The position numbers were made by a program, and so were the translations under genes. Positions 1 to 6,201 of a DNA stretch of 12,095 nt are shown piece by piece (position 1 is the first letter of the stretch; the number at the start of each line of letters is the position of its first letter). Under the pieces are notes generated by a model. The model made no database searches. It saw only the letters and a program-made list of their open reading frames with translations, and was not told the DNA's origin. Origin of the DNA: Thermoproteota archaeon (lineage in GTDB: Archaea; Korarchaeota; Korarchaeia; Korarchaeales; Korarchaeaceae). The DNA is taken from the NCBI GenBank assembly GCA_021158805.1, contig JAGGTZ010000050.1:1-12095 (forward strand). The letters are read 5' to 3'.

Positions 1-241
1 ATCCTCTCCTATGTCTATAGCCCAAGAAATTCACCGCTGCATCAATTAGACCTACCTATTAAAGTTAGGTGTACCGATATTCTCAACAGATGGTTAACCT
101 TAACCACGAGGACTGGTGAAAGTTGAAGTGTAGCTATAGGGTATGCCTGGATGGCTTAAAGCTCAACTTGTATACTCAAAATCGGGAATTATTTGACTTA
201 TAGCTGTCCTTGAGGGTTTATGATCACGCTCGATCACCGAT
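1..241. other. Non-coding region with small inverted repeats
   Basis: No convincing reading frame, tRNA or rRNA is seen here. Three inverted repeats are visible. ACCTA (54-58) pairs with TAGGT (66-70). TGGTTAA (91-97) pairs with TTAACCA (100-106). AAGTTGA (120-126) pairs with TCAACTT (163-169), enclosing smaller self-complementary pieces such as GCTTAAAGC (154-162). They could mark a structured RNA or the end of a transcript from the left, but no known RNA family was recognised. A short open stretch on the minus strand at the left edge is too small to judge. Confidence 0.3.
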
Positions 242-253
242 AATTATATATTT
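222..253 (+). promoter_or_regulatory. TATA promoter with upstream GATCAC direct repeats
   Basis: An A/T-rich box (AATTATATATTT, 242-253) has the form of an archaeal TATA element and would start transcription near 273, ahead of the membrane-protein gene. Directly upstream lie two copies of GATCAC at 222-227 and 232-237, 10 bp apart or one helical turn, touching the expected BRE position. The TATA call rests on sequence and spacing; the repeats as an operator are inference. Confidence 0.5.
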
Positions 254-317
254 CTAAAATATCCCTAGTAACCATTGATACCTCCTATAGAACCACAAAA
301 ATGCTGTTTGTTGCTTT

Positions 318-328
318 GGAGGGAGGGA
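318..328 (+). promoter_or_regulatory. Shine-Dalgarno site setting the GTG start at 331
   Basis: GGAGGGAGGGA lies 2-8 bases ahead of GTG 331, while the in-frame ATG at 301 has no SD before it. This favours the GTG. The leader also contains ACCTCCT (280-286), complementary to AGGAGGT (338-344) just inside the gene, so a leader hairpin near the start is possible but unproven. Confidence 0.5.
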
Positions 329-330
329 TT

Positions 331-831
331 GTGAACGAGGAGGTGGATGAGAAAAGGAGACCTTTCGGTGTAAGCTTGATATCGATTTTCAACATATTAG
401 TTGGTTTAGTAATGGTTGTCTTGTTCGCGATCTACTACGGGACCGGCTATGGTCTCGCCTATCAGGGACTTGCCCAGCAGGATATAGGGACTACCTTGAA
501 AGAGAAACCCCTCTTACCATTAGCTGTGAGTTTCTTTGTATTGATCGCAGGGTACTCCCTCCATCGCGGGATATTAGCATTCATTACTGCGTATGGGCTC
601 TGGAAGGGACATAGCTGGGCTTGGTGGTTTGCAGTAATCCTGCAATCTGTGGAGATATTAACTTCTATTCTAGCAATGCCTTTCGCATTCGCGCGTTACC
701 TAATAGCTTCTTCACTACAACAGACTATATATATGGGCTCTCCTTCTGCAATAGGCTCCATTATAATCTCCGTGGTAATACTCCTCTACATGTTCAGACC
801 ACATGTGAAGGAATACTTTGAGGTCAAGTAG
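331..831 (+). CDS. Four-helix integral membrane protein, unknown function
   Basis: No function is assigned. From GTG 331 the protein is 166 residues; an upstream in-frame ATG at 301 would add 10. Four hydrophobic segments are visible, at about residues 14-36, 62-82, 96-114 and 134-155 (331 numbering). Between helices two and three is a GLWKGHSWAWW motif, and the last helix is followed by RPHVKEYF. Both resemble motifs of small uncharacterised membrane proteins common in archaea and bacteria (recognised from memory, not searched). The N-terminus is charged (EEVDEKRR) and probably cytoplasmic. No catalytic or metal-binding residues stand out. The gene is alone: it has its own promoter, and the next 420 bases are empty, so it is probably unrelated to the transporter locus. 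It is very likely a real gene, given its length, helices and upstream signals. Confidence 0.75.
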   Translation: MNEEVDEKRRPFGVSLISIFNILVGLVMVVLFAIYYGTGYGLAYQGLAQQDIGTTLKEKPLLPLAVSFFVLIAGYSLHRGILAFITAYGLWKGHSWAWWFAVILQSVEILTSILAMPFAFARYLIASSLQQTIYMGSPSAIGSIIISVVILLYMFRPHVKEYFEVK

Positions 832-1251
832 AATTTCATGCATATTTACACATGAAGCCTTTAGTTGCCCCTCAATTCCCGAGCCTGAGTTTTATCCTAT
901 TTCTCCTCTCTGACTTGACCCAGATATCAGCCATTAATGATGCCTTGCTTAACAGGGCTTCTCTTAATCACCATAAAGCCTTCGATCACGGATATAAGCT
1001 AGAGAAGTCGATTCTAGTGGTATTAAGTGGAACGGAAAGGAATAAAAACTTATACATATTCCATCTCAGGCATTGGAGGAAGGCTAAAAGGGATTAGCAA
1101 TGAATTGACCGTTTTTACGGACTGGAGGAGATTAGAATGCTAGGCCCTCGCTCCCTTCTCTTTTAAATAGATAAAAGTTTTGGTAACATCCCTTATTACT
1201 CGTTGATACCCCGCTAGAAGATCAGTAGCCAGTTAACAGCTATAAGACCTC
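832..1251. other. Intergenic region without a convincing gene
   Basis: This 420-base stretch separates the membrane-protein gene from the leftward-running ATPase gene. An open frame of 81 codons (852-1097) has no SD, no recognisable domain and ordinary non-coding composition, so it is not called. A TATA-like element CTTATACAT (1049-1057) follows a GGAAAGG purine run (1034-1040). Two perfect short hairpins, GCTAA/TTAGC (1083-1098) and CCGT/ACGG (1109-1120), come after it. A pyrimidine-rich end at 1146-1164 could close a small plus-strand transcript of about 85 bases. Confidence 0.4.
1152..1186. terminator. Possible bidirectional terminator (A/T-rich inverted repeat)
   Basis: CTTTTA (1160-1165) and TAAAAG (1172-1177) form a perfect 6-bp inverted repeat with a 6-base loop. 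T-rich runs are present on both strands (CTTCTCTTTT on plus; AAAACTTTTATC on minus). It lies about 75-90 bases beyond the ATPase stop codon. Archaeal termination depends mainly on T-tracts, so a role for both strands is plausible but weakly supported. Confidence 0.35.
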
Positions 1252-2241
1252 TTAAGTCCTATAGAGGTGACATGCAACCTTACGTCCAGGAGATACCTCA
1301 ATTAGTTCAGGTACCTCTTTCTCACATATATCAAGCTTTTTAGGACATCTTGGGTTGAAGGGACATCCAGGTGGGGGATTTATCAAGTTAGGAGGTTCTC
1401 CTGGCGGAGTACCTCTCAGTTTAAGTCTGTTCTGAGGATCAGGATCCGGTACCGCCTCTATCAATGCTTGAGTATATGGATGAAATGGGTTCCCTAGAAT
1501 TTCCCTTGTCTTCCCGACCTCTATTAGCCTTCCGGCATACATGACAGCAATTCTATCGGAGAAGTACTTCGTCGTGGCTAGATCATGCGTGATGTATAGC
1601 AAGGTTATTCCATAACTCTCCCGAAATTCCCTAAGTAAGTAGAGGATTTGGGCTCTTATGGAGGCGTCTAACATGGAAACAGGCTCATCTGCAACTATGA
1701 AATCAGGGTTTAATATGATTGCCCTAGCAATGGCCACTCTCTGTCTCTGCCCTCCACTCAACATATGAGGATACTTCTTGATGTATTCGCTTGGAGGAGT
1801 TAATCCAACCCTGTCTAGAACTGATAGTATCCTCTCGGATCTCTCTTCCTTATCAGTTATCCCATTAGATATCAATACCTCATCGAGTATATCGTAGACC
1901 TTGTAATACGGATTTAGACTTTCGTAAGGATCTTGATATATCATTTGAGCCCTTTTTCTGAACCATCTAAGTTCTTTCTCTGTTAGATGTGAGATGTCCT
2001 TTCCATCGAAGATTATTGACCCTTCGGAGGGCTCATATAACCTTAGTACGGTTTTTCCAAGTGTAGTCTTTCCAGATCCGGATTCTCCTACAAGAGCTAG
2101 GGTTTCCCCTTTCTTTATGGAAAATGAGACGTTGTTGACTGCTTTTACATACTCTGGCTTGGAGAGCAAACCCTTTCTGACAGGAAACCACATCTTTAGA
2201 TCCTTGACCTCTAGTATTATGTTCTCATTATCTCCCGGCAT
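1252..2241 (-). CDS. dppF: Peptide ABC transporter ATPase, DppF/OppF type
   Basis: This is one of the two cytoplasmic ATPases that power an Opp/Dpp-family importer. From ATG 2241 the protein is 329 residues, normal for the family. Walker A GESGSGKT is at 52-59, the Q-loop YQDPYESLNP at 102-111, the signature LSGGQ at 161-165, Walker B IVADEP at 182-187 and the H-loop His at 219. A C-terminal oligo_HPY domain carries four cysteines (293, 299, 306, 324; C-X5-C-X6-C then C), a pattern reported to bind a [4Fe-4S] cluster in a bacterial DppD. An in-frame TTG at 2268 would overlap the upstream gene and has no SD, so ATG 2241 is preferred. It follows the partner ATPase by 11 bases, so the two are co-transcribed. 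Bases 2065-2147 are identical to the matching part of the partner gene. Confidence 0.93.
   Translation of the reverse strand: MPGDNENIILEVKDLKMWFPVRKGLLSKPEYVKAVNNVSFSIKKGETLALVGESGSGKTTLGKTVLRLYEPSEGSIIFDGKDISHLTEKELRWFRKRAQMIYQDPYESLNPYYKVYDILDEVLISNGITDKEERSERILSVLDRVGLTPPSEYIKKYPHMLSGGQRQRVAIARAIILNPDFIVADEPVSMLDASIRAQILYLLREFRESYGITLLYITHDLATTKYFSDRIAVMYAGRLIEVGKTREILGNPFHPYTQALIEAVPDPDPQNRLKLRGTPPGEPPNLINPPPGCPFNPRCPKKLDICEKEVPELIEVSPGRKVACHLYRT
2065..2147 (-). repeat. 83-bp perfect direct repeat, copy 1 (in dppF)
   Basis: This segment is identical base for base to 3063-3145, 998 bp away. It encodes the strand before Walker A and Walker A itself, with AVNNVSFSIKK at its start and GESGSGKT at its end. 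The flanks diverge at once on both sides. It is a tract of homogenised coding sequence, not a mobile element. Confidence 0.95.
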
Positions 2242-2247
2242 GTCTTC

Positions 2248-2253
2248 ATCACC
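2248..2253 (-). promoter_or_regulatory. Shine-Dalgarno site overlapping the upstream stop codon
   Basis: On the minus strand GGTGAT begins with the last base of the upstream TAG stop and sits 6 bases before ATG 2241. It matches the anti-SD end of archaeal 16S rRNA and fixes the start of the second ATPase. It also suggests translational coupling of the pair. Confidence 0.7.
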
Positions 2254-3203
2254 TAGTACAACCAACAAGCTACCATATGCTCCGGATCTATTTCCTTGAG
2301 AGTTGGAACTTCTTTCTCACAGATTTCTATCTTCTCATCACACCTTGGGCTAAATGGGCAGCCGGGTGGGGGATTTATCAGGTTAGGCGGCTCTCCAGGA
2401 ATGAACATGGGTGCTCTCTCCATCCTGAGTGCTGGAACACTGAATATAAGTTTCTTTGTGTATGGGTGTTTCGGATCTAGGTATATCTGCTCAGCTGGTC
2501 CTATCTCCACTATCCTCCCTGCATACATCACTGCTACCTTATCCGCCAATTCGCTCGCTAATGGGAGGTCATGTGTGATGAATATGTAAGATATCCCCAG
2601 CTTCCACTTCAATTCTTTTAGAAGGTTCATTAGATTTGCCTGAGTTATTACATCAAGGGCACTTGTTGGCTCGTCTAGGATAACGATTATAGGTTGAAGG
2701 GCTAGAGCCATTGAGATAACTGCTCTCTGCTTCATACCACCGCTCAGCTCGTGAGGGTATCTCTCAGCCACATACTCAGGAAGTCCGACCATCCTTAGTA
2801 GCTCCTTAACTCTCTCCATGGCCTCCTCCTTATGGTAACCTTGGTGGATTATCAGAGGCTCTGCTATCTGGTCTCCTACCTTCATTAGCGGGTTTAAGGC
2901 TTCCATGGCGCCTTGAAAGACCATCGATATTTTCTTCCACCTAATATTCCTCCTCAACTCATCCTCTGAGAGTTTCATTAGGTTCACGCCCTCCAACTCG
3001 ATGATCCCTTTGAACTCATGTACATTCCTAGGTACTATTCGTAGGATGGCTGTAGCCGTGGAAGTCTTTCCAGATCCGGATTCTCCTACAAGAGCTAGGG
3101 TTTCCCCTTTCTTTATGGAAAATGAGACGTTGTTGACTGCTTTTAGGGGACCCTTTCTCGTTTTATATGACAAGCTAAGCGAAGCAACCCTAAGGAGTTC
3201 CAT
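2253..3203 (-). CDS. dppD: Peptide ABC transporter ATPase, DppD/OppD type
   Basis: This is the first ATPase of the importer, 316 residues from ATG 3203. Walker A GESGSGKT is at 41-48, the Q-loop VFQGAMEALNP at 95-105, the signature LSGGM at 153-157 (the variant usual for DppD/OppD), Walker B VILDEP at 174-179 and the H-loop His at 211. The C-terminal oligo_HPY region has cysteines at 282, 288, 295 and 313, the same possible Fe-S pattern as its partner. In-frame GTG 3206 and TTG 3209 lie just upstream. A TATA-like box centred about 28 bases before the ATG predicts a transcript starting at or next to the start codon, so the mRNA is probably leaderless. It runs divergently from the binding-protein gene and is first of a two-gene unit. 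Its Walker A region shares an 83-bp identical tract with dppF. Confidence 0.93.
   Translation of the reverse strand: MELLRVASLSLSYKTRKGPLKAVNNVSFSIKKGETLALVGESGSGKTSTATAILRIVPRNVHEFKGIIELEGVNLMKLSEDELRRNIRWKKISMVFQGAMEALNPLMKVGDQIAEPLIIHQGYHKEEAMERVKELLRMVGLPEYVAERYPHELSGGMKQRAVISMALALQPIIVILDEPTSALDVITQANLMNLLKELKWKLGISYIFITHDLPLASELADKVAVMYAGRIVEIGPAEQIYLDPKHPYTKKLIFSVPALRMERAPMFIPGEPPNLINPPPGCPFSPRCDEKIEICEKEVPTLKEIDPEHMVACWLY
3063..3145 (-). repeat. 83-bp perfect direct repeat, copy 2 (in dppD)
   Basis: This is the partner of 2065-2147. Identity covers every synonymous position, whereas another 15-residue block identical in both proteins (GEPPNLINPPPGCPF, near the C-terminus) differs by six silent changes over 41 bases (1361-1401 against 2356-2396). 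Confidence 0.95.
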
Positions 3204-3228
3204 CACCAACCAGTGTGAGTACCTTTAC

Positions 3229-3236
3229 TATAAAGA
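3229..3236 (-). promoter_or_regulatory. TATA box of the ATPase operon (leaderless)
   Basis: On the minus strand TCTTTATA (3236-3229) is centred about 28 bases upstream of ATG 3203, which puts the expected transcription start within a base or two of the start codon. No convincing SD lies at normal spacing. This is the classic layout of an archaeal leaderless mRNA. Confidence 0.5.
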
Positions 3237-3273
3237 TTAGCCTGGGTTTGTACCCTAATACGAGGAAGTAGAG

Positions 3274-3298
3274 TTCACCTACGCAAAATTTCACCTAC
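3274..3298. repeat. Tandem 9-bp repeats TTCACCTAC
   Basis: TTCACCTAC occurs at 3274-3282 and again at 3290-3298, a 16-bp period, just upstream of the ATPase promoter. Placement in a divergent control region makes a regulator site possible; the function is inference. Confidence 0.3.
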
Positions 3299-3332
3299 TG
3301 CCTCTAAGGAGAGATATCATGAAACCTTTCCG

Positions 3333-3346
3333 ATTTTAATTAAAAT
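3333..3346. promoter_or_regulatory. Perfect 14-bp palindrome at the divergent midpoint
   Basis: ATTTTAATTAAAAT reads the same on both strands. Its centre (3339.5) is within about 3 bp of the midpoint between the two divergent start codons (3203 and 3482). It could bind a dimeric regulator that controls both transporter units. It could also be chance in an A/T-rich spacer. Confidence 0.35.
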
Positions 3347-3442
3347 TTAACTCTAGCCGCCGAAAAAGCACAACTAAACTTGCCCATTTGACTGCTTAGT
3401 TATCTCTTATTCCAAGGGAAGGGAGGAAAGGGACTAGAAAGA

Positions 3443-3450
3443 CTTATATG
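3443..3450 (+). promoter_or_regulatory. TATA box of the binding-protein operon
   Basis: CTTATATG (3443-3450) follows a purine-rich BRE-like stretch (CTAGAAAGA). Transcription would begin about 26 bases on, near 3473, leaving a leader of roughly 9 bases before ATG 3482. No SD precedes the ATG, so initiation is probably nearly leaderless. Confidence 0.5.
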
Positions 3451-3481
3451 TAACGCTCTCCTCAGTGGTATACAGATCCTT

Positions 3482-5134
3482 ATGAGGAGAGATCTTCTAG
3501 CAATTGGTATTATAATCGTAATCGCCATCATAGCGGTAGCACTGATTTTCATGCCTCCGGCACCAACACCTACACCCTCTCTAACTCCGACTACTACTTC
3601 ATCTCCGGCCACAACACCGGGGAAGACCACTACATCCTCTCCACCACCAACTACAACTCCGGAAAAGAAGAGACCCACGCTGGTTGTTGGAGTTCTCCAG
3701 AATATACAGAATTTAGATCCTGCTCTGACGAAGTTGAGTGATGATGCAAATGTCTATTCCCAGATATATGAGGGATTACTTGAGTATGATCCCCAGACTG
3801 GAGGCCTCAAAGGGTGCCTTGCAGAAAGCTACGAGGTATCGCCTGACGGTAAAGTATACACCTTCCATATACGCAAGGGAGTGAAGTTCCACGACGGAAC
3901 TCCGCTCAATGCCAGTGCGGTTAAGTTCAGTATGGAAAGGGTGAAGGAAGGGCCAGGAAAGGGCTACTATATGGACCTCATAGAGAAGATAGAAGTTGTT
4001 GATGATTACACCCTAAGGGTAACCTTGAAGATGCCGTTCCCACCCTTTGAATGGCTTATGGCGGGTATACCTAAAGCCGTGTTCTATATAACTAGCCCAT
4101 CTGCTGTTAAGAAGTATGGTAACCTTACAAGTCACCCAGTAGGTACTGGACCATATAAGTTTGTAGAATGGGTTAAGGATGATCACGTCACGTTAGAGGC
4201 TAATGATGATTATTGGAAGGGACCACCCGAGTTTGAGAGAATTGTTATCAAGATATTCCCAGACCCCCAGACTGCTAGATTAGCCCTTGAGAAGGGAGAG
4301 ATTGATCTGCTATATGATGGTTTGGGTGTAACCCCCGCCACAGATCTAGATTACTACAAGTCCTCCGATAAGTTTAACATGATACCTTCTCCCAAGAATA
4401 CCATAGTATTCCTGTTCTTCTGGCTCCCTGACCCGGACAGGCCAACAGCAAACCCGTACTTGAGGAAGGCCATTGCTCATGCTATAAATTACGACGCTAT
4501 AATAAACAAGCTGCTACATGGCTACAGCCTTAGGCCATACTGCTACATCGTGCCCACAATGAAGGACTACTACTTCCCCGTCCTCGAGAAATACACCTAT
4601 AACCTGACTAAGGCGAAGGAGTACATAGAGAAATCGGGCCTAAAGACCCCGATACATCTAGTAGCAGGCTACTACTCAAGGGCCACCATAAGGAGGGACA
4701 TATTCCTCATGATGAAGGAGGACTTGAAGGAGATAGGGATAGACATCGAGATAAGGTCCTACGAGCTTTCAGCCTGGATGGAAACCTATACCACGGGAGC
4801 TAATGACATCCAGATATCTGCTTGGACGGCGCTCTACTTCGATCCACATGGCTTCGCAAGCTTCTTCCTGAACTCAAGTATACCATATCCAAATAACGCC
4901 CACTACTACAATCCGGAATATGAGCAGATAGTAATGGATGCCCTTAAGACAAGAGATCCGAAGGAGAGAGCGCAACTTTACAAGAAAGCGTGGGAAATAC
5001 TAGCAGAGGACCTCCCAGCTATACCTCTTTACACACCTTACACCTATTGGATCACTCAGAAGTATATAACCGGTATACCCGAGAATTACCCACTACAACA
5101 CATGTATCTTGGATGGCTTAAGAAGAAAGCCTAA
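3482..5134 (+). CDS. Family 5 solute-binding protein of the ABC importer
   Basis: This is the extracellular substrate receptor of the peptide-type importer, 550 residues and typical for family 5 (SBP_bac_5). The N-terminus is MRRDLL followed by a hydrophobic helix at about residues 6-24, which serves as signal and probably as membrane anchor; there is no lipobox cysteine. Residues 25-64 form a Thr/Pro/Ser-rich stalk like those seen on archaeal surface binding proteins and probably glycosylated. The ligand-binding fold follows from about 66, with the family 5 pattern LAESYEVSPDG (113-123) and the later KFHDGTPLNASAVKFSMERV block (135-154). ATG 3482 has no SD, in line with the nearby TATA box. 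It heads the rightward unit with two permeases behind it. Family 5 receptors bind peptides but also nickel, glycans, opines and other ligands, so the substrate cannot be read from sequence. Confidence 0.93.
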   Translation: MRRDLLAIGIIIVIAIIAVALIFMPPAPTPTPSLTPTTTSSPATTPGKTTTSSPPPTTTPEKKRPTLVVGVLQNIQNLDPALTKLSDDANVYSQIYEGLLEYDPQTGGLKGCLAESYEVSPDGKVYTFHIRKGVKFHDGTPLNASAVKFSMERVKEGPGKGYYMDLIEKIEVVDDYTLRVTLKMPFPPFEWLMAGIPKAVFYITSPSAVKKYGNLTSHPVGTGPYKFVEWVKDDHVTLEANDDYWKGPPEFERIVIKIFPDPQTARLALEKGEIDLLYDGLGVTPATDLDYYKSSDKFNMIPSPKNTIVFLFFWLPDPDRPTANPYLRKAIAHAINYDAIINKLLHGYSLRPYCYIVPTMKDYYFPVLEKYTYNLTKAKEYIEKSGLKTPIHLVAGYYSRATIRRDIFLMMKEDLKEIGIDIEIRSYELSAWMETYTTGANDIQISAWTALYFDPHGFASFFLNSSIPYPNNAHYYNPEYEQIVMDALKTRDPKERAQLYKKAWEILAEDLPAIPLYTPYTYWITQKYITGIPENYPLQHMYLGWLKKKA

Positions 5135-5153
5135 AATCCTCTTTCCCCCGTCT

Positions 5154-5169
5154 CTTCTTTTTAAAGAAG
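5154..5169 (+). repeat. Inverted repeat between receptor and permease genes
   Basis: CTTCTTT (5154-5160) and AAAGAAG (5163-5169) are perfectly complementary arms around two bases. They lie between the receptor stop and the permease SD (AAGGGTG, 5168-5173). A weak A/T hairpin plus a T-tract here could partly end transcription and favour receptor over permease, or affect permease translation. Only the repeat itself is directly seen. Confidence 0.35.
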
Positions 5170-5178
5170 GGTGCTATA

Positions 5179-6189
5179 ATGGGTCTAAGTCTTAGGAAGT
5201 ACATACTGCTAAGAGTGGCGCTTATCATCCCAATGGCAGTCCTGATCATAAGCATAGTTTTCTTCCTCATGAGAATCCTCCCAGGTAATCCAGCCTTGGC
5301 TATACTTGGAGAGGAAGCTACACCCGAGGCCGTCGAGGCTCTAATGGAGAAGATGGGTCTGAATAAGCCTCTACACGAGCAGTACATAGACATGTGGATA
5401 GGTATTTTACAGGGGAACTTAGGGAATTCTCTTAGGACAGGAGGACTTGTATTAGAGGAGATACTGTCTAGGCTTCCAATATCCTTGGAGCTACTTCTAG
5501 GCGGATATATAATTGGGAACATCTTAGCTATACTCTTAGGAGCCGAAACTGCTCGTAGAGGAGGTTTGTTTGACCTAGTAGGTAGATCTTACTCCATTTT
5601 AGGCTACTGCATCCCTGTGTTCTGGCTAGGTATGATGCTACAAATTGCCTTCTCCGTGAACATACCCATCTTCCCCGTTCAAGGCGTTATAAGTCCCATG
5701 ATTCAGTTAAAGAGGATCACTGGATTCTACATATTAGATAGTATAATCTCTGGGAACTTCGATGCCCTGATAGATGTTCTAGCCCATTATACGCTACCAT
5801 GGATAACGCTAATCATATGGTACTCAGCTGTGAATTCCAGAGTCTTGAGGGCAGATATGATCGAGGTATTGAATAGGCCCTTCATAATCACGGCAGTCGC
5901 GAAGGGCCTTCCCGATAATGTAATAGTGTATAAACACGCCTTGAAGAATGCAATAATACCTGTTCTCACGATAATGGGCCTACAGTTTGCTAGGGCCATA
6001 GCCGGACTGATCCTCACGGAGACCGTCTTCAACATACCCGGAATGGGAAGGCTTCTTTACGAGTCGATATTGGATAGGGATTATCCCCTAGTACAAGGCC
6101 TCATGGTATTCTTCGTGGCGATCATAGCAATAGTTTCGCTCCTAATAGACATCGCTCTCGCCTACATAGATCCGAGGATAAGATATTGA
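5179..6189 (+). CDS. dppB: Peptide ABC transporter permease, DppB type
   Basis: This is one of two membrane subunits that form the import channel, 336 residues. Six hydrophobic helices are seen at about 9-31, 103-121, 136-156, 202-220, 256-280 and 305-328. The large loop between helices one and two (32-100) contains LPGNPA and the GNLGNSLRTG segment typical of DppB/OppB. The EAA coupling loop that contacts the ATPases runs from RADMIEVL (224-231) through AKGL (241-244) to KHALKNAIIPV (252-262). The C-terminus AYIDPRIRY is standard for the family. ATG 5179 has an SD (GGGTG) five bases upstream. The gene is 44 bases after the receptor gene and 12 before the second permease start used here. It pairs with DppC and the two ATPases encoded divergently. 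Confidence 0.94.
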   Translation: MGLSLRKYILLRVALIIPMAVLIISIVFFLMRILPGNPALAILGEEATPEAVEALMEKMGLNKPLHEQYIDMWIGILQGNLGNSLRTGGLVLEEILSRLPISLELLLGGYIIGNILAILLGAETARRGGLFDLVGRSYSILGYCIPVFWLGMMLQIAFSVNIPIFPVQGVISPMIQLKRITGFYILDSIISGNFDALIDVLAHYTLPWITLIIWYSAVNSRVLRADMIEVLNRPFIITAVAKGLPDNVIVYKHALKNAIIPVLTIMGLQFARAIAGLILTETVFNIPGMGRLLYESILDRDYPLVQGLMVFFVAIIAIVSLLIDIALAYIDPRIRY

Positions 6190-6195
6190 GGGGAG
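6188..6195 (+). promoter_or_regulatory. Shine-Dalgarno site favouring ATG 6202 over 6196
   Basis: GAGGGGAG overlaps the dppB stop codon and directly abuts ATG 6196. It is 6 bases before ATG 6202, a normal spacing. The later start is therefore preferred; the difference is two residues. Confidence 0.5.
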
Positions 6196-6201
6196 ATGGA
6201 T

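Noticed and set aside
1..32. Open minus-strand frame running off the left edge
   Set aside because: Only about ten codons are visible and there is no SD, so a gene start cannot be claimed.
1..330. tRNA, 5S rRNA or 7S RNA in the left spacer
   Set aside because: No cloverleaf, T-loop motif or conserved rRNA/SRP segment could be found on either strand.
852..1097. Open frame of 81 codons on the plus strand
   Set aside because: It has no SD or promoter at its start, no recognisable domain and no sign of coding composition; it is likely chance in a non-coding spacer.
1137..1166. Nine-codon frame with a good SD (GGAGGAG)
   Set aside because: It is too short to support as a gene; the purine run may be chance or part of a small RNA.
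2065..3145. The 83-bp repeat as a mobile element or insertion repeat
   Set aside because: Both copies lie in frame over the same Walker A residues of paralogous genes, with no target duplications or terminal repeats; conversion explains it better.
3319..3339. Six-codon frame after GGAGAG in the divergent spacer
   Set aside because: It lies far from either downstream gene and overlaps the palindrome; there is no evidence that it is translated.
3372..3401. Inverted repeat AACTAA/TTAGTT in the divergent spacer
   Set aside because: Six-base arms with a wide spacer in A/T-rich DNA are expected by chance; it is weaker than the central palindrome.
3400..3678. Val/Gly-rich open frame on the minus strand
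   Set aside because: It is the antisense image of the Thr/Pro-rich stalk of the binding protein; its low-complexity composition is explained by that.
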